Positions 35,988-44,833 of a stretch of 64,000 bases of DNA are shown here, in pieces. Source of the stretch: Rhizobium rhizogenes NBRC 13257 (GTDB lineage: Bacteria > Pseudomonadota > Alphaproteobacteria > Rhizobiales > Rhizobiaceae). Location: the NCBI RefSeq assembly GCF_000696095.1, contig NZ_BAYX01000005.1:310001-374000 (forward strand). Reading direction: 5' to 3'. The number at the start of each line of letters is the position of its first letter. Position 1 is the stretch's first letter. The notes under the pieces were generated by a model. The model was not told where the DNA came from and made no database searches. It saw only the letters and a program-made list of their open reading frames with translations. Both the position numbers and the translations under genes were made by a program.

Positions 35988-37082
35988 ATGAGCGTCATCG
36001 CCTATTATGGCTCATGTCCCAGCGAGGAATTTGTAAAATATGCCTTTCCGGAAAGCAGGCTTGGTTTCTTCTGCTACGGAATAAACGTTGCCAGCTTCAT
36101 GGATGACAGGAAAGCCAGCATCAAGGGCATTGAGGAATGGCCTGAGCAAATCAAGAAGAAGCTGCTGTACGAGGCAAAGAAGGGCTTTCGCGACAGGCTG
36201 AAGGAGGCCGCTCCGCAAACGCTTATCGTGGATTTTTCCCGCGCATCGCGGGCCTCGATCATGCGTTACAAAAATAGCGTTCTGACAGTTCCCTACGAAC
36301 TGCTCGAAGCCGGCCCTCATCAACAACTCGAAGCGTTCAGCCTTTTCAAGATCATGCCTTTTGGCAGTCGTGAATTCTGGACGCTCGTGACCGGCGCAAT
36401 GCAGAAATTCTGCGACTTCCTGACCGCCGAACTGCCGGAGACGGAGGTCATCTTTCTCGACGTCCCGCCCACGGCCGACTACCGCGGGACACTGACCGAC
36501 AGCAACACCTACATGACGGATTTCTGCCGGTGGCAGATGCGTTATCCGATCTGCCGCATGCTGATCGACTTCTGCCTGGCGCGGATCAAGAACAGCCGCG
36601 TCCTGACGCCGCCGGTCCCGCTCTACTCCGACGACGCCGCGCTTTATGGACCAGCGCCGATGCATTACGCGGCGGAAGTCTGGATGGAGACAGCTGAAAT
36701 CTATCACGCCAATGGTGGCTTTAGCGGGCTGGGGCGTTCGTGCGACCTGGTGTCGACGCTCACCAACTATTCCGGTTTGATGGACGCCTTCTCCAAAACC
36801 GCCTTATCGAAGCCGGACCTGCAAAGGTTCGGTCTCGATATCCTGCACGGCGCACTGCCCTACCTGTTTGCGAAAATCCAAAGCCCCGCTCCCAGCCATT
36901 TTGTCGAGCCTATCGAATCGCACGACGTCGTCGCAGCTTTTCGCTGGATCCTGGGGCGTGAGCCGGAATCGGCCCTGACCTTCCTCAATCACTACGCCCT
37001 CGCCAATCGCAAGGAGCTGCGAGACACGCTGCTACGTTCGTTCGAGTTCCAGAACCAGGTAAAATACTATGCCAAGCAGTGA
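35988..37082 (+). CDS. DUF6270-like protein with C-terminal DUF4214-like module
   Basis: A 364-residue protein from the ATG at 35988; upstream in-frame starts at 35934 read through a poorly coding stretch. The opening IAYYGSCPSEEFVKYAF has the GSC motif seen near the start of DUF6270 proteins, which resemble SGNH hydrolases; DVPPTADYRG and YGPAPMHYAAEVWMETAE continue the domain. The last 56 residues (AAFRWILGREPESALTFLNH, LLRSFEFQNQV) look like a DUF4214 module. Possibly an acyl- or phospho-modifying enzyme for the capsule; this is not established. It is convergent with kpsM. Confidence 0.72.
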   Translation: MSVIAYYGSCPSEEFVKYAFPESRLGFFCYGINVASFMDDRKASIKGIEEWPEQIKKKLLYEAKKGFRDRLKEAAPQTLIVDFSRASRASIMRYKNSVLTVPYELLEAGPHQQLEAFSLFKIMPFGSREFWTLVTGAMQKFCDFLTAELPETEVIFLDVPPTADYRGTLTDSNTYMTDFCRWQMRYPICRMLIDFCLARIKNSRVLTPPVPLYSDDAALYGPAPMHYAAEVWMETAEIYHANGGFSGLGRSCDLVSTLTNYSGLMDAFSKTALSKPDLQRFGLDILHGALPYLFAKIQSPAPSHFVEPIESHDVVAAFRWILGREPESALTFLNHYALANRKELRDTLLRSFEFQNQVKYYAKQ

Positions 37083-37110
37083 AGCCATCGGGCATGTGAC
37101 CAACGACGTT

Positions 37111-37920
37111 CTATTCGAACTTCACATGATGGCGCGCCCAGTTGACGAGAAAGAGGCCAACGGCGGTGGTGAACAGGCAGCATTTGAAAATGTAGCCGAC
37201 ATCATAAAAGGATTTCACGGTATCGCCGAACACGCCGGCGCGAAACATCTCGAAGCAATGGACGAGCGGAACATAGAGTGCAAGCTTCTGCACCCCACTC
37301 GGCAGCCAGGCGACCATGAAAAACATGCCGGAAATCGGCAGCGTAAGATATTGCATCGGCTGGACGAACTTTTCCACGAACTCGAATCTTTCCGATGCGG
37401 CAGCGAAAATCAACCCGACGGCAAATGCAAACCACGCCATGAACAGCCAACCCGCCAGGAGCAATCCGAGGTTCTCGTAGGGTGGCATGAACCCAGCCAG
37501 CCGAACCACGGTATAGACAACGACCAGCGCCGTCGTTGTGCCCGCGATTTCCAGAAGCCCCCTGGAAAGAAGGGCATCCGGCAGGCGGATCTGGCGGTGA
37601 TACATCAATGGCAGGTTCTGGCGCAGACACGAGACGGCATGACCCGTCACATGACGCCAGAGGGTCAACGGCATGTAGCCGCTGAGAACGAAGGCGACGA
37701 CCGCAAGTCCATGCGCCTCGTGCCTCAAGAGCGTCCACATGATCATCACACCACCCGTGAGGATCATCGGTTCCAGCATCAGCCAGAGAAAGCCGATGTT
37801 TTCGCGACCGTAGCGGGACACCACTTCACGCATGATCATGGCGCCGAGAACACGGGCCTGAATTTTCAATCCTCTGATGAACTGCCCGCGACTGTGAGCT
37901 TCACCATATGTCGGGTCCAT
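37111..37920 (-). CDS. kpsM: Capsule ABC exporter permease, KpsM family
   Basis: A 269-residue ABC-2 type permease with about six hydrophobic segments. Typical KpsM sequence is MIMREVVSRYGRENIGFLW near the N-terminus, MWTLLRHEAHGLAVVAFVLSG, and the late PISGMFFMVAWLP and HCFEMFRAGVFGD. The ATG at 37920 has AAGGAG about ten bases upstream; longer readings to 38064 are rejected. It should pair with KpsT, whose gene lies about 9 kb away among other minus-strand genes. Divergent from the second kpsE-like gene. Confidence 0.93.
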   Translation of the reverse strand: MDPTYGEAHSRGQFIRGLKIQARVLGAMIMREVVSRYGRENIGFLWLMLEPMILTGGVMIMWTLLRHEAHGLAVVAFVLSGYMPLTLWRHVTGHAVSCLRQNLPLMYHRQIRLPDALLSRGLLEIAGTTTALVVVYTVVRLAGFMPPYENLGLLLAGWLFMAWFAFAVGLIFAAASERFEFVEKFVQPMQYLTLPISGMFFMVAWLPSGVQKLALYVPLVHCFEMFRAGVFGDTVKSFYDVGYIFKCCLFTTAVGLFLVNWARHHVKFE

Positions 37921-38084
37921 GCGGGCGTCTCCTTTTCCTCGCCCATGCGTTGTCGATGGGTCGTCCCACGATACCGGCGAAGGCTCCCCGCTCAATGTTC
38001 TTTGCGTCAGCTTTGGACAATTACGGTACGTGACGCGCGGATGTCTCGATATGTCCGCAAACAATCAATTGGAAAGGTGCTGCC

Positions 38085-39296
38085 ATGGTTCTCATAACCT
38101 CCGAGGCTAAGGACAAGCTGCCTGACGAGAAGCAACGCCCGCAGCCATTCGATTACAGGGCTCCGTCTCCGGCTTTCAGGCCGGCGAAAGCCAGCAAACG
38201 TCGAAAGAGGTCCAAGCGGCAGTATATATTCCTGCTTGTCGTCCTCATTCCCACGCTGGCCGTCAGCGTCTACTACGCCTTCTTTGCGGCGCCGATCTTC
38301 GTGTCGGAAGCTTCGTTTGTCGTGCGTATGGCTGCACCGCCATCCTCCAGCGCCTTCGGCAACCTGCTGCAGAACAGCGGCATAACACGCTCGCAGGACG
38401 ACACTTTCTCCGTTCAGGAATACATACGCTCGCGCGAAGCCCTGAAAGAACTTGGGCAGGAAATGCCCGTGCGCGCAATCTTCGGAAGTCCGCAGGCCGA
38501 CTGGCTGATGCGTTATCCACGCTTCTGGGAGAACAATAGTGAGGAGGAACTCTATCAGTATTACTCGGATCGCGTCGAAGTCATCCACAATGATACGACC
38601 GGCATTACGGTGTTGCGCACCACCGCCTTTCACGCGCACGACGCCTACGACTTGAACAACACTCTGCTCGCGCTTGGCGGCAAGCTGCTGCTGCGCATGA
38701 ACGATCGTGCGCGGGGTGACGCCGTCCGCTTCGCCGATAATGAAGTGAAGGAGGCGGAGCAGCAGGTTATCGACGCGCAGAAAAACATCACGATCTTCCG
38801 CAACAAGGAGCTGATGATCGACCCGAATGCCAGCTCCACCTCCATGGTCGAACTCATCGGTCAACTCTCCGTCCAGTTGGCCAACGCGCGAGCCCGCCTC
38901 GCCGAGATGCGCAAGACAGCGCCGGACAGCAACGCTGTGCCGTTCGTGACGAGCCAGATCGCAGCGCTCGAAAAACAGATCGAAACAGAGCGCGGCAAGA
39001 TGGTCGGCAATGATAGCTCCCTTGCTCCTAAAATCGCGGATTATGAGAGCCTGGTCCTGATGCGGGAATTCGCCAACAAGGCCATGGTCACAGCTCTCGA
39101 TGCACTCGAAGCGGCAAGAGCCGACGCGCGCCGACAGCAACTCTATCTGGAAGTGGTGGTCCCGCCGCATCTGCCTGATGAGGCCGAGTTGCCGCTGGCC
39201 CTCAAGAACATTCTGATCGTGTTCCTGACCACAAGCCTCGCCTACTTGCTCGGCTGGCTCCTGCTGACCGCGATCCGGGATCACGACAGCGGCTGA
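38085..39296 (+). CDS. Capsule export inner-membrane protein, KpsE family (copy 2)
   Basis: A 403-residue paralogue of the kpsE product. Shared features are FVSEASFVVRMAAPPSS and SGITRSQDDTFSVQEYIRSR, MNDRARGDAVRFADNEV, NKELMIDPNASSTSM and the C-terminal helix. It has a longer, basic cytoplasmic N-terminus (SKRRKRSKR) before the helix at about 46-68. Start ATG with GGAAAGG upstream. Two KpsE-like proteins beside a single KpsMT pair is unusual. It may replace or partner copy 1, or serve a separate glycan. Confidence 0.9.
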   Translation: MVLITSEAKDKLPDEKQRPQPFDYRAPSPAFRPAKASKRRKRSKRQYIFLLVVLIPTLAVSVYYAFFAAPIFVSEASFVVRMAAPPSSSAFGNLLQNSGITRSQDDTFSVQEYIRSREALKELGQEMPVRAIFGSPQADWLMRYPRFWENNSEEELYQYYSDRVEVIHNDTTGITVLRTTAFHAHDAYDLNNTLLALGGKLLLRMNDRARGDAVRFADNEVKEAEQQVIDAQKNITIFRNKELMIDPNASSTSMVELIGQLSVQLANARARLAEMRKTAPDSNAVPFVTSQIAALEKQIETERGKMVGNDSSLAPKIADYESLVLMREFANKAMVTALDALEAARADARRQQLYLEVVVPPHLPDEAELPLALKNILIVFLTTSLAYLLGWLLLTAIRDHDSG

Positions 39297-39306
39297 GCAT
39301 GATGCA

Positions 39307-39332
39307 ACATGGCCGGCCGAGGCCGGCCATGT
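39307..39332. terminator. Bidirectional terminator-like hairpin
   Basis: A perfect 12-bp inverted repeat, ACATGGCCGGCC and its complement around a 2-base loop, sits between the convergent ends of the second kpsE-like gene (39296) and the TPR gene (39332), overlapping the latter's stop by one base. No U-run, so termination is inferred from the stem and position. Confidence 0.6.
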
Positions 39333-40177
39333 CAGTCCGCCTGCCAGAAGCAGGTATAGATTTCTCCCATGCACGAACGGATTTCGCGCTCGCAGATGGA
39401 ATTGGGGGCAACGTGACCATACAGGCGAAATTCGGCATCACGAGCACGAATATAGTGTTGCAAGGCAGCGCCTATGTCACGCTTGGCCTTGTTGAGGTGC
39501 CCGAGCTGGATCTCGACGTCGCTTAGCGCGGTCGGCTGGTTGGTCTTCGCATACTCGCGATACGCTTCATAAAGCTGTAGCGCGTGCTCGAAATCACCGG
39601 CCTCCTTGGTCACATTCGCATAGACGGCGATCAGATCGACCTCCCCGTCGACCGTGACCAGGCTCCGCAACTGCTCGCGCGCCTGCTGCCATTGCCCCGA
39701 TTGCACAAGATCCAGAGCCTTCTGGCGTCTGCGCTCTATACCGGAACGAGACAGTCGCAGACCTGCCGTATCGACATGCCGCGCGATTTCGGGATCATTT
39801 GGAGCCAGGGCGCTCGCGCGACTATACCATTCGAGCGCCGTTTCCGGATCGTTCATCCGGTTGTGGAGATGGCCGAGCTGCAGATGAATGTCGGCATCGT
39901 GCGGCTCCTTGTCGAGGAATCGGCGATAGGCTTCCAGTGCAGCATCAAAGTCCCCGAGTTCCTTGTAGGCATGGCCGAGCTGAACGAATAGGTCTATCCG
40001 CGTCGGGTTCCGCTGCAGCGCCTCGTGATAGTGGAATGCCGCGTTTGCCCAGTCGTGCCGGTCGCGGGCGATATCAGCCTCCGCCAATGGATTGACTGAT
40101 GTCCCGGCCTCTGCCTTGTCATCTGCCGCGTGGCCGGCGCGCAGAAATGTGGATGCGATGCGAAGCTCTCGTCTCAT
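39332..40177 (-). CDS. Tetratricopeptide-repeat protein
   Basis: A 281-residue protein with at least five TPR-like helix pairs, for example DWANAAFHYHEALQRNPTRI, FVQLGHAYKELGDFDAALEAY and HLQLGHLHNRMNDPETALEWY. No signal peptide or membrane helix, so probably cytoplasmic. Its start overlaps the stop of the next upstream gene by ATGA. TPR proteins in polysaccharide loci usually act as scaffolds for glycosyltransferases; with the double GT upstream that is a reasonable guess. Confidence 0.88.
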   Translation of the reverse strand: MRRELRIASTFLRAGHAADDKAEAGTSVNPLAEADIARDRHDWANAAFHYHEALQRNPTRIDLFVQLGHAYKELGDFDAALEAYRRFLDKEPHDADIHLQLGHLHNRMNDPETALEWYSRASALAPNDPEIARHVDTAGLRLSRSGIERRRQKALDLVQSGQWQQAREQLRSLVTVDGEVDLIAVYANVTKEAGDFEHALQLYEAYREYAKTNQPTALSDVEIQLGHLNKAKRDIGAALQHYIRARDAEFRLYGHVAPNSICEREIRSCMGEIYTCFWQAD

Positions 40178-41154
40178 GGTACCTGCCGCATGGAAATGTT
40201 GCGAGGACGCAGCCAGGAATCTTCCGGGCTGCGCTCATGGACGCGTATGCGCAATTCGACGAAGCGATGGTCGCGCCGGATGGCGATGCACAAGGTTCCA
40301 GAAAACGAGCCGGTCAATGTTATGCTTTGAAGAAAGTCCAGGCCCGAGTTTGCGACGATTTCAACATCCAGCCTGGCGTTCGGCGGCTGGATCAGGTCGA
40401 GATCGAGCAGCCAGGTTCCCTCTGCAAAACTGCGCTTGGGGCCAGTCAGCAGCCAACCGGGCTGAACTTTCCAGTTCCCTTCGTTGATCTGCAGTGGTTG
40501 GCACAGATGGTCGGGGGCAATCATCCAGCCGACATTCTCGACTTCGCGCACAAAGACAGCCGTGGCTTGGCCCTCCATATCGACGAGCAGACTCGCCGGT
40601 GAGACGCGGGCATTGGACGGATCGGAGTCTGCTTGAACCTCGCTTTCGCTTCCGGGCAGCAGGGTGTCCCAGAAAGCCGTCTGACCATCCCGGCGCGCAA
40701 TGGCAACGATCTTCTTCACGACCGCTGTCCGGGTAGTCACGTCGCGTCTAAGGTCGAACTCCAGTCCAAGTCGTTCTGCCGATGTCGGATCGCGGCCGCA
40801 AATCCGCGAGAAAGCATAGCGGAGGAACGTCGGATCGTCGCCCGGTGCGAAGCGGGTGAAGTTTTCCAGGATGGCATAGTGGTCCGGCTCACGCCGGATC
40901 GCTTGAACGCCGGATCGTTCGCTGAGCGCCTGCGGGATGGGGCGTCGCGCCTTGATCGCGTCGACGACGCGCAACCGGTTGGTTCCACCGCGAATGGCGT
41001 TTGCCAGGGCGAGCCTGTCATCCTGAGTCAGATCGATCTCCGTCAGATCCAATGCCGCTGCCCAGGCATCGACAAAGGATTCTGCCGGCAAGGTGAATAT
41101 GTCCTTCGGAACGACATCCACGGGCTGTTTTCTATGCAACTCGGCGACGGTCAA
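40174..41154 (-). CDS. Unrecognised protein with DUF4214-like module and beta-rich tail
   Basis: A 326-residue protein. Residues about 109-155 (FLRYAFSRICGRDPTSAERL) match the short module found in the proteins at 34703 and 35988. The last 125 residues (40177-40551) are strand-rich (GTWLLDLDLIQPPNARLDVE) and resemble the tail of the protein at 21144. Function unknown. It starts with TTG at 41154 inside the end of the double glycosyltransferase gene (23-base overlap), with AGGGGG about six bases upstream; no ATG is available near. The stop overlaps the TPR gene start (ATGA), so all three are coupled. Confidence 0.72.
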   Translation of the reverse strand: MTVAELHRKQPVDVVPKDIFTLPAESFVDAWAAALDLTEIDLTQDDRLALANAIRGGTNRLRVVDAIKARRPIPQALSERSGVQAIRREPDHYAILENFTRFAPGDDPTFLRYAFSRICGRDPTSAERLGLEFDLRRDVTTRTAVVKKIVAIARRDGQTAFWDTLLPGSESEVQADSDPSNARVSPASLLVDMEGQATAVFVREVENVGWMIAPDHLCQPLQINEGNWKVQPGWLLTGPKRSFAEGTWLLDLDLIQPPNARLDVEIVANSGLDFLQSITLTGSFSGTLCIAIRRDHRFVELRIRVHERSPEDSWLRPRNISMRQVP

Positions 41155-43450
41155 TATTGCCCCCTAACATTTGTTCGATCGCTATGACGTGCCGCGCAGC
41201 AGTGCGCGGATAGGAATACCAATGAGCCGCCTGAATGCGTTCGTTATCGTGCATTTTCAGCAATAGCGGGTTTTGGGCGAGACTGAGGAGCGCCTCGGCA
41301 ATGCATTCGATTTCCGTGCTTTTGACCACATGGCTGATCGGCCACATGTCGCGCAGAACCGGCGAGCGGGAACATAGCAGCGGGCGATTCACGCTCATTG
41401 CAATGCGCGCGGCCCCTGTCGCCGTCTCCGTCGAGTGACCGTAAAGGAAGGAAAGCAGGTCGCAGGTCATAAGTTCGCGACGCAACTCCTCCTCGGGCAC
41501 GAAATCGAAGCGCGCGGTTACATGTTCCGACAGATCCAGATATTCGATCAGGTTCTCGATGGCGGCCCGCGCGGCGCGCGACTCATCATTCAGAACCATG
41601 CAGTTCAGGAGTTTCAGCCGTAATCTTGGATCGTAGGTTCGAGCCTCCGCGAAAGCGAGCACGAGACGATCGATATTCTTGTGCGGCATCAAAAAGCCGA
41701 AAGAGCCGATGGTGAATTGCGATGGATCAGGCTTGGGCGCATTCTCCGGTTCGACAAGGACGCCATGCGGAATGACGATCGCATTCGAATGTCCGGCCGC
41801 CGACAGGGTTGCTGCGTCTTCCGCCGAGTGCACGAAAACGACATCGAAGGCTTTCGTCCATCGCAACGGGCCGCCACGAAGAGCCTCCTTCACGCTGTGC
41901 ATCGTGAGGGCCCGCAACCGATGTCTTGTTGACGGCAGTACTTGGGCAAGCATTTCCATGTCGGGCGTGGAGAAATGACCCGGATGATGCTGCATCCACA
42001 GCACATCCGCCCGTCCGTGTTCGAGTCTGGCGGCAAAACGCTTTAGCGAGGCGAGGTCGTAACCCCAGAGCCGAGACAGGCTTTGCGATGCCGCATCCGT
42101 CTCTTCCGGCGATTGCTCCGGCAAAGCGTCGTTCATGATCCGCCGGGCAAAGATATGATCAATCTTCTCCGAAAAGGCAGGTTGCGAATAGAGGTGCTGT
42201 GAATAGGTGGCAATGCCGCACTGCTGCTCCCATGAGGAGATCAGATCGATGGTCCAATCGAGCTTGGCTTCGGCAGCGACACGGGGCGGCCTGGCCAAGG
42301 CGGCAAGGACACGGCGCGCCACGGCATGCCAGGTGAAATGCGCTGCGAGCAGCTTTTGTGCCTGTTCGCTGCGGGCCCGGGCCTCGCCGGGGTGATCCAG
42401 CACCGCACGCATCTGTACGCCCAGATGTTCCACGGACGGTTCGGCCCAAAGGCTGAAGGAGCCTGCCACATGAGCTCGGGACGCCGACATATGGTAATCG
42501 ACCAGCCAGGCGGTGTCGGAACGGCAAAAGTCGAGTTGCCCGCTGTAAGCTGTCGTCACCACCGGCACATCGAGCCGCATGGCTTCGGCCAGGGGTAGAG
42601 CGAAACCCTCGCCGCGGCTGGGCGCCACCACCATGGCGGCGGAGCGATAAAGAGCTAGAAGCTGTTCATCGTCATAATATTGGTCGACGACGACGATCGG
42701 AGGCGCGTCGGAAAGCTGCCCGCGTTTTTCCGCCAGCACCGACGCCAATATGCTGTCCGGGTTTGGAAAGGTCTTGATCACCAGCTCCACCGCATCGTCT
42801 GACCGGAAGCTGCGCAGATATGCGTCGATCAGGACATCGATGCCCTTGCGCGGGAAGCAGGAAGAGACATGGAGGATCCGTTTGCGCCCGTTTTCCGGCA
42901 AGGGCGAGATCGTATTGCCGCTGGGGATCGATGCATGATCACAGCCATTGCCGATGACCTCGATCGGAATTGTCACGCCGGAGCGCTGGAAGGCGTCGCG
43001 AACAAAGTTCGCGGTCACCATGATGAGATCGAGATCCTGATTGAACCTGTCTACCAGATATTGTGGAAATTCAAGCTCTTCCCACGCAAATCCGACATAG
43101 GCATTGACCTGCCCGATCATGTCGTGGGTCTTCGGCGGCCATGTGTTTCTGAGATGAATGTCGAAGCGCTCGTTGGCTGGATAATCCTCGCGCATGTGGC
43201 GCATGATATCCGGCGCGGCAACGAGGCGGGCGTCGGTCTGCCAATCCTCTTCAGCCGTATGGCATATGAGATTGACACCGAGATCGATTAGCGCGCGGGC
43301 CAGATGGCGATTGACGATCGCAAGGCTATAGTCGCCCTTGAACACACCGTCAAAAAAAACGGTTTTGCCGGAAAATTTTTCAATCAACGATTTTTCGTCG
43401 ATGCCCCCAGCATCGAGCGAATAGGGCGACACGACACCTTCATAACGCAT
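41132..43450 (-). CDS. Two-domain GT4-type glycosyltransferase
   Basis: A 772-residue protein with two GT-B halves. The first (about 25-390) has RKRILHVSSCFPRKGIDVLI and PSRGEGFALPLAEAMRLDVPVV. The second (about 400-765) has ISSWEQQCGIATYSQ at its start, FTIGSFGFLMPHKNIDRLV and FLYGHSTETATGAARIAMSV; its E-x7-E region is less canonical. A bifunctional enzyme adding two sugars is plausible. GGGAG lies eight bases upstream of the ATG. First gene of the minus-strand trio with the module/beta protein and the TPR protein. Confidence 0.9.
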   Translation of the reverse strand: MRYEGVVSPYSLDAGGIDEKSLIEKFSGKTVFFDGVFKGDYSLAIVNRHLARALIDLGVNLICHTAEEDWQTDARLVAAPDIMRHMREDYPANERFDIHLRNTWPPKTHDMIGQVNAYVGFAWEELEFPQYLVDRFNQDLDLIMVTANFVRDAFQRSGVTIPIEVIGNGCDHASIPSGNTISPLPENGRKRILHVSSCFPRKGIDVLIDAYLRSFRSDDAVELVIKTFPNPDSILASVLAEKRGQLSDAPPIVVVDQYYDDEQLLALYRSAAMVVAPSRGEGFALPLAEAMRLDVPVVTTAYSGQLDFCRSDTAWLVDYHMSASRAHVAGSFSLWAEPSVEHLGVQMRAVLDHPGEARARSEQAQKLLAAHFTWHAVARRVLAALARPPRVAAEAKLDWTIDLISSWEQQCGIATYSQHLYSQPAFSEKIDHIFARRIMNDALPEQSPEETDAASQSLSRLWGYDLASLKRFAARLEHGRADVLWMQHHPGHFSTPDMEMLAQVLPSTRHRLRALTMHSVKEALRGGPLRWTKAFDVVFVHSAEDAATLSAAGHSNAIVIPHGVLVEPENAPKPDPSQFTIGSFGFLMPHKNIDRLVLAFAEARTYDPRLRLKLLNCMVLNDESRAARAAIENLIEYLDLSEHVTARFDFVPEEELRRELMTCDLLSFLYGHSTETATGAARIAMSVNRPLLCSRSPVLRDMWPISHVVKSTEIECIAEALLSLAQNPLLLKMHDNERIQAAHWYSYPRTAARHVIAIEQMLGGNIDRRRVA

Positions 43451-43564
43451 TCACCACTCCCAAGCCCCTGCTACAAAGGAAACAGGCGGGATGCCGTACT
43501 AACAAGGCTTCGTTACAGACGAAGGATTGAATACTGGAACCACCGCCTCCCGGTTCTTTTTTGA

Positions 43565-43588
43565 GGCGGACGGCCGAAGCCGTCCGCC
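43565..43588 (-). terminator. UUCG-capped hairpin after the Hint-protein gene
   Basis: A perfect 10-bp stem (43565-43574 with 43579-43588). Read on the minus strand the loop is TTCG closed by C-G, an extra-stable tetraloop. It lies 17 bases after the stop of the gene at 43605. No U-run follows on that strand. Confidence 0.6.
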
Positions 43589-43604
43589 CTGTGGTTCAAT
43601 CGGC

Positions 43605-44795
43605 TTAGGAAGCCTTGGCGTCTTCGACGACGTAACCCAGTTCCTGCGCACGGGTGCTGAGGACGTGACGGGCTTTTTCGAGCACCGCACCGGCGTAGAC
43701 CGGCGGATAGCACCAGTCGTTCCAGTTCCGTGTACCGGCATACGAGCCGAACCGCAGAACGCCAGGCTCAAGGAAGGACAAACGCCCGCCGAGATCGAGA
43801 TAGGTCTCGGTCTGTGCGCCTTCCGCGAGGATGATGCTGTGTTGCTCCAACTCGATGTGGTAATATTCGAACGGCTCAAGCACCGTTTCCTGGGTGATCG
43901 TCGTTCCGTTAACGAGGAACTTCGCCGGAATGAGCGACTCCTCCATGAACATGCAATGATCCGGAGAAATCAGCAGGTCACGTTCCGGAACATTCTCCGC
44001 GATCGAGCCTGCCTTCATGCGGACCGGCAGCGTATCGCGCGGCTTGTCGATTGCCTTCGGATCAAGCCTGCGACGACCAACCCACCTGATTTCCGCCACG
44101 CCCTTATGGGTGACCACCAAGTCGCCGACCCGCAGATCCTCGACCGGCAAGTCTCCTTCCGGCGTTCTGATGAGAGTGCCGCGCAGGAAGCAGCTTGTGA
44201 AGGTCAGCGTATCCGACGCGTCGTCGTAGGTGTATGTAACACCAGCGGGGATCGTGTAAGAAGCGACTGTGGTAGGGATACCCAGGAGGCCCGGCGTCGT
44301 GAAGGTGATCGTGTTGCCCGATTGCGAGACAGCGGTCGTTCCGACGACCTCGATCTTGTCACCGGTCTGAACATTGATGACATTCGGCGGCGTCGAAAGG
44401 TTCAAATTGATGCCGCCGCTATTATAAATGAAGGTACCGGTGCCGTTGGCATTGGCGAAGTCGACGGTAACGCCGTTCAGCAGACCGACATTGAGCAAGC
44501 CTGTTTGGACTTCGATGCTGGAGTTCGCTCCGGGCTGGTATACAAAGGTCGAGCCGGCCCCTACCCCCGCAAGACCACCGGTAAACGTTACATTTGCACC
44601 GTTGATGGCCTGAACCACCGTGTTGGAGAGTATACCTCCGCCAACAATGTTACTGATGGTAACATCGACGCCATCGACAATCACCGTGCCGTTGGAGACA
44701 AGTCCCAGCGAAATTGTGTCAGCACTGGTGCCAGCATTACTGCTGTCAATGGTAGTTGTACCGTTATTGAGTAGACCAATGTTAATCAAAGCCAT
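43605..44795 (-). CDS. Hint-domain protein with repeat-rich N-terminus
   Basis: A 396-residue protein. Residues 1-200 are Thr/Asn/Gly-rich with short repeats (INIGLLNNGTTTIDSS, LLNVGLLNGVTVDFAN), suggesting a beta-helix or secreted adhesin-like region. A Hint_2 domain starts at Cys202 (TSCFLRGTLIRTPEGDLPVE, VGDLVVTHKG) and has LLISPDHCMFMEESLIPAKF later. Hint domains are Hedgehog/intein-type autoprocessing folds. No signal peptide is seen, so export by a type I or other route is possible. GAGAGG lies seven bases before the ATG. It is next to the capsule locus on the same strand. Exact role unknown. Confidence 0.85.
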   Translation of the reverse strand: MALINIGLLNNGTTTIDSSNAGTSADTISLGLVSNGTVIVDGVDVTISNIVGGGILSNTVVQAINGANVTFTGGLAGVGAGSTFVYQPGANSSIEVQTGLLNVGLLNGVTVDFANANGTGTFIYNSGGINLNLSTPPNVINVQTGDKIEVVGTTAVSQSGNTITFTTPGLLGIPTTVASYTIPAGVTYTYDDASDTLTFTSCFLRGTLIRTPEGDLPVEDLRVGDLVVTHKGVAEIRWVGRRRLDPKAIDKPRDTLPVRMKAGSIAENVPERDLLISPDHCMFMEESLIPAKFLVNGTTITQETVLEPFEYYHIELEQHSIILAEGAQTETYLDLGGRLSFLEPGVLRFGSYAGTRNWNDWCYPPVYAGAVLEKARHVLSTRAQELGYVVEDAKAS

Positions 44796-44833
44796 GTTAC
44801 TGTCCTCTCTCTGATACTAAGACGAGCCACTTG

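Noticed and set aside
38007..39374. 455-residue minus-strand ORF
   Set aside because: It is a shadow opposite the second kpsE-like gene; the plus-strand product has a convincing family match.
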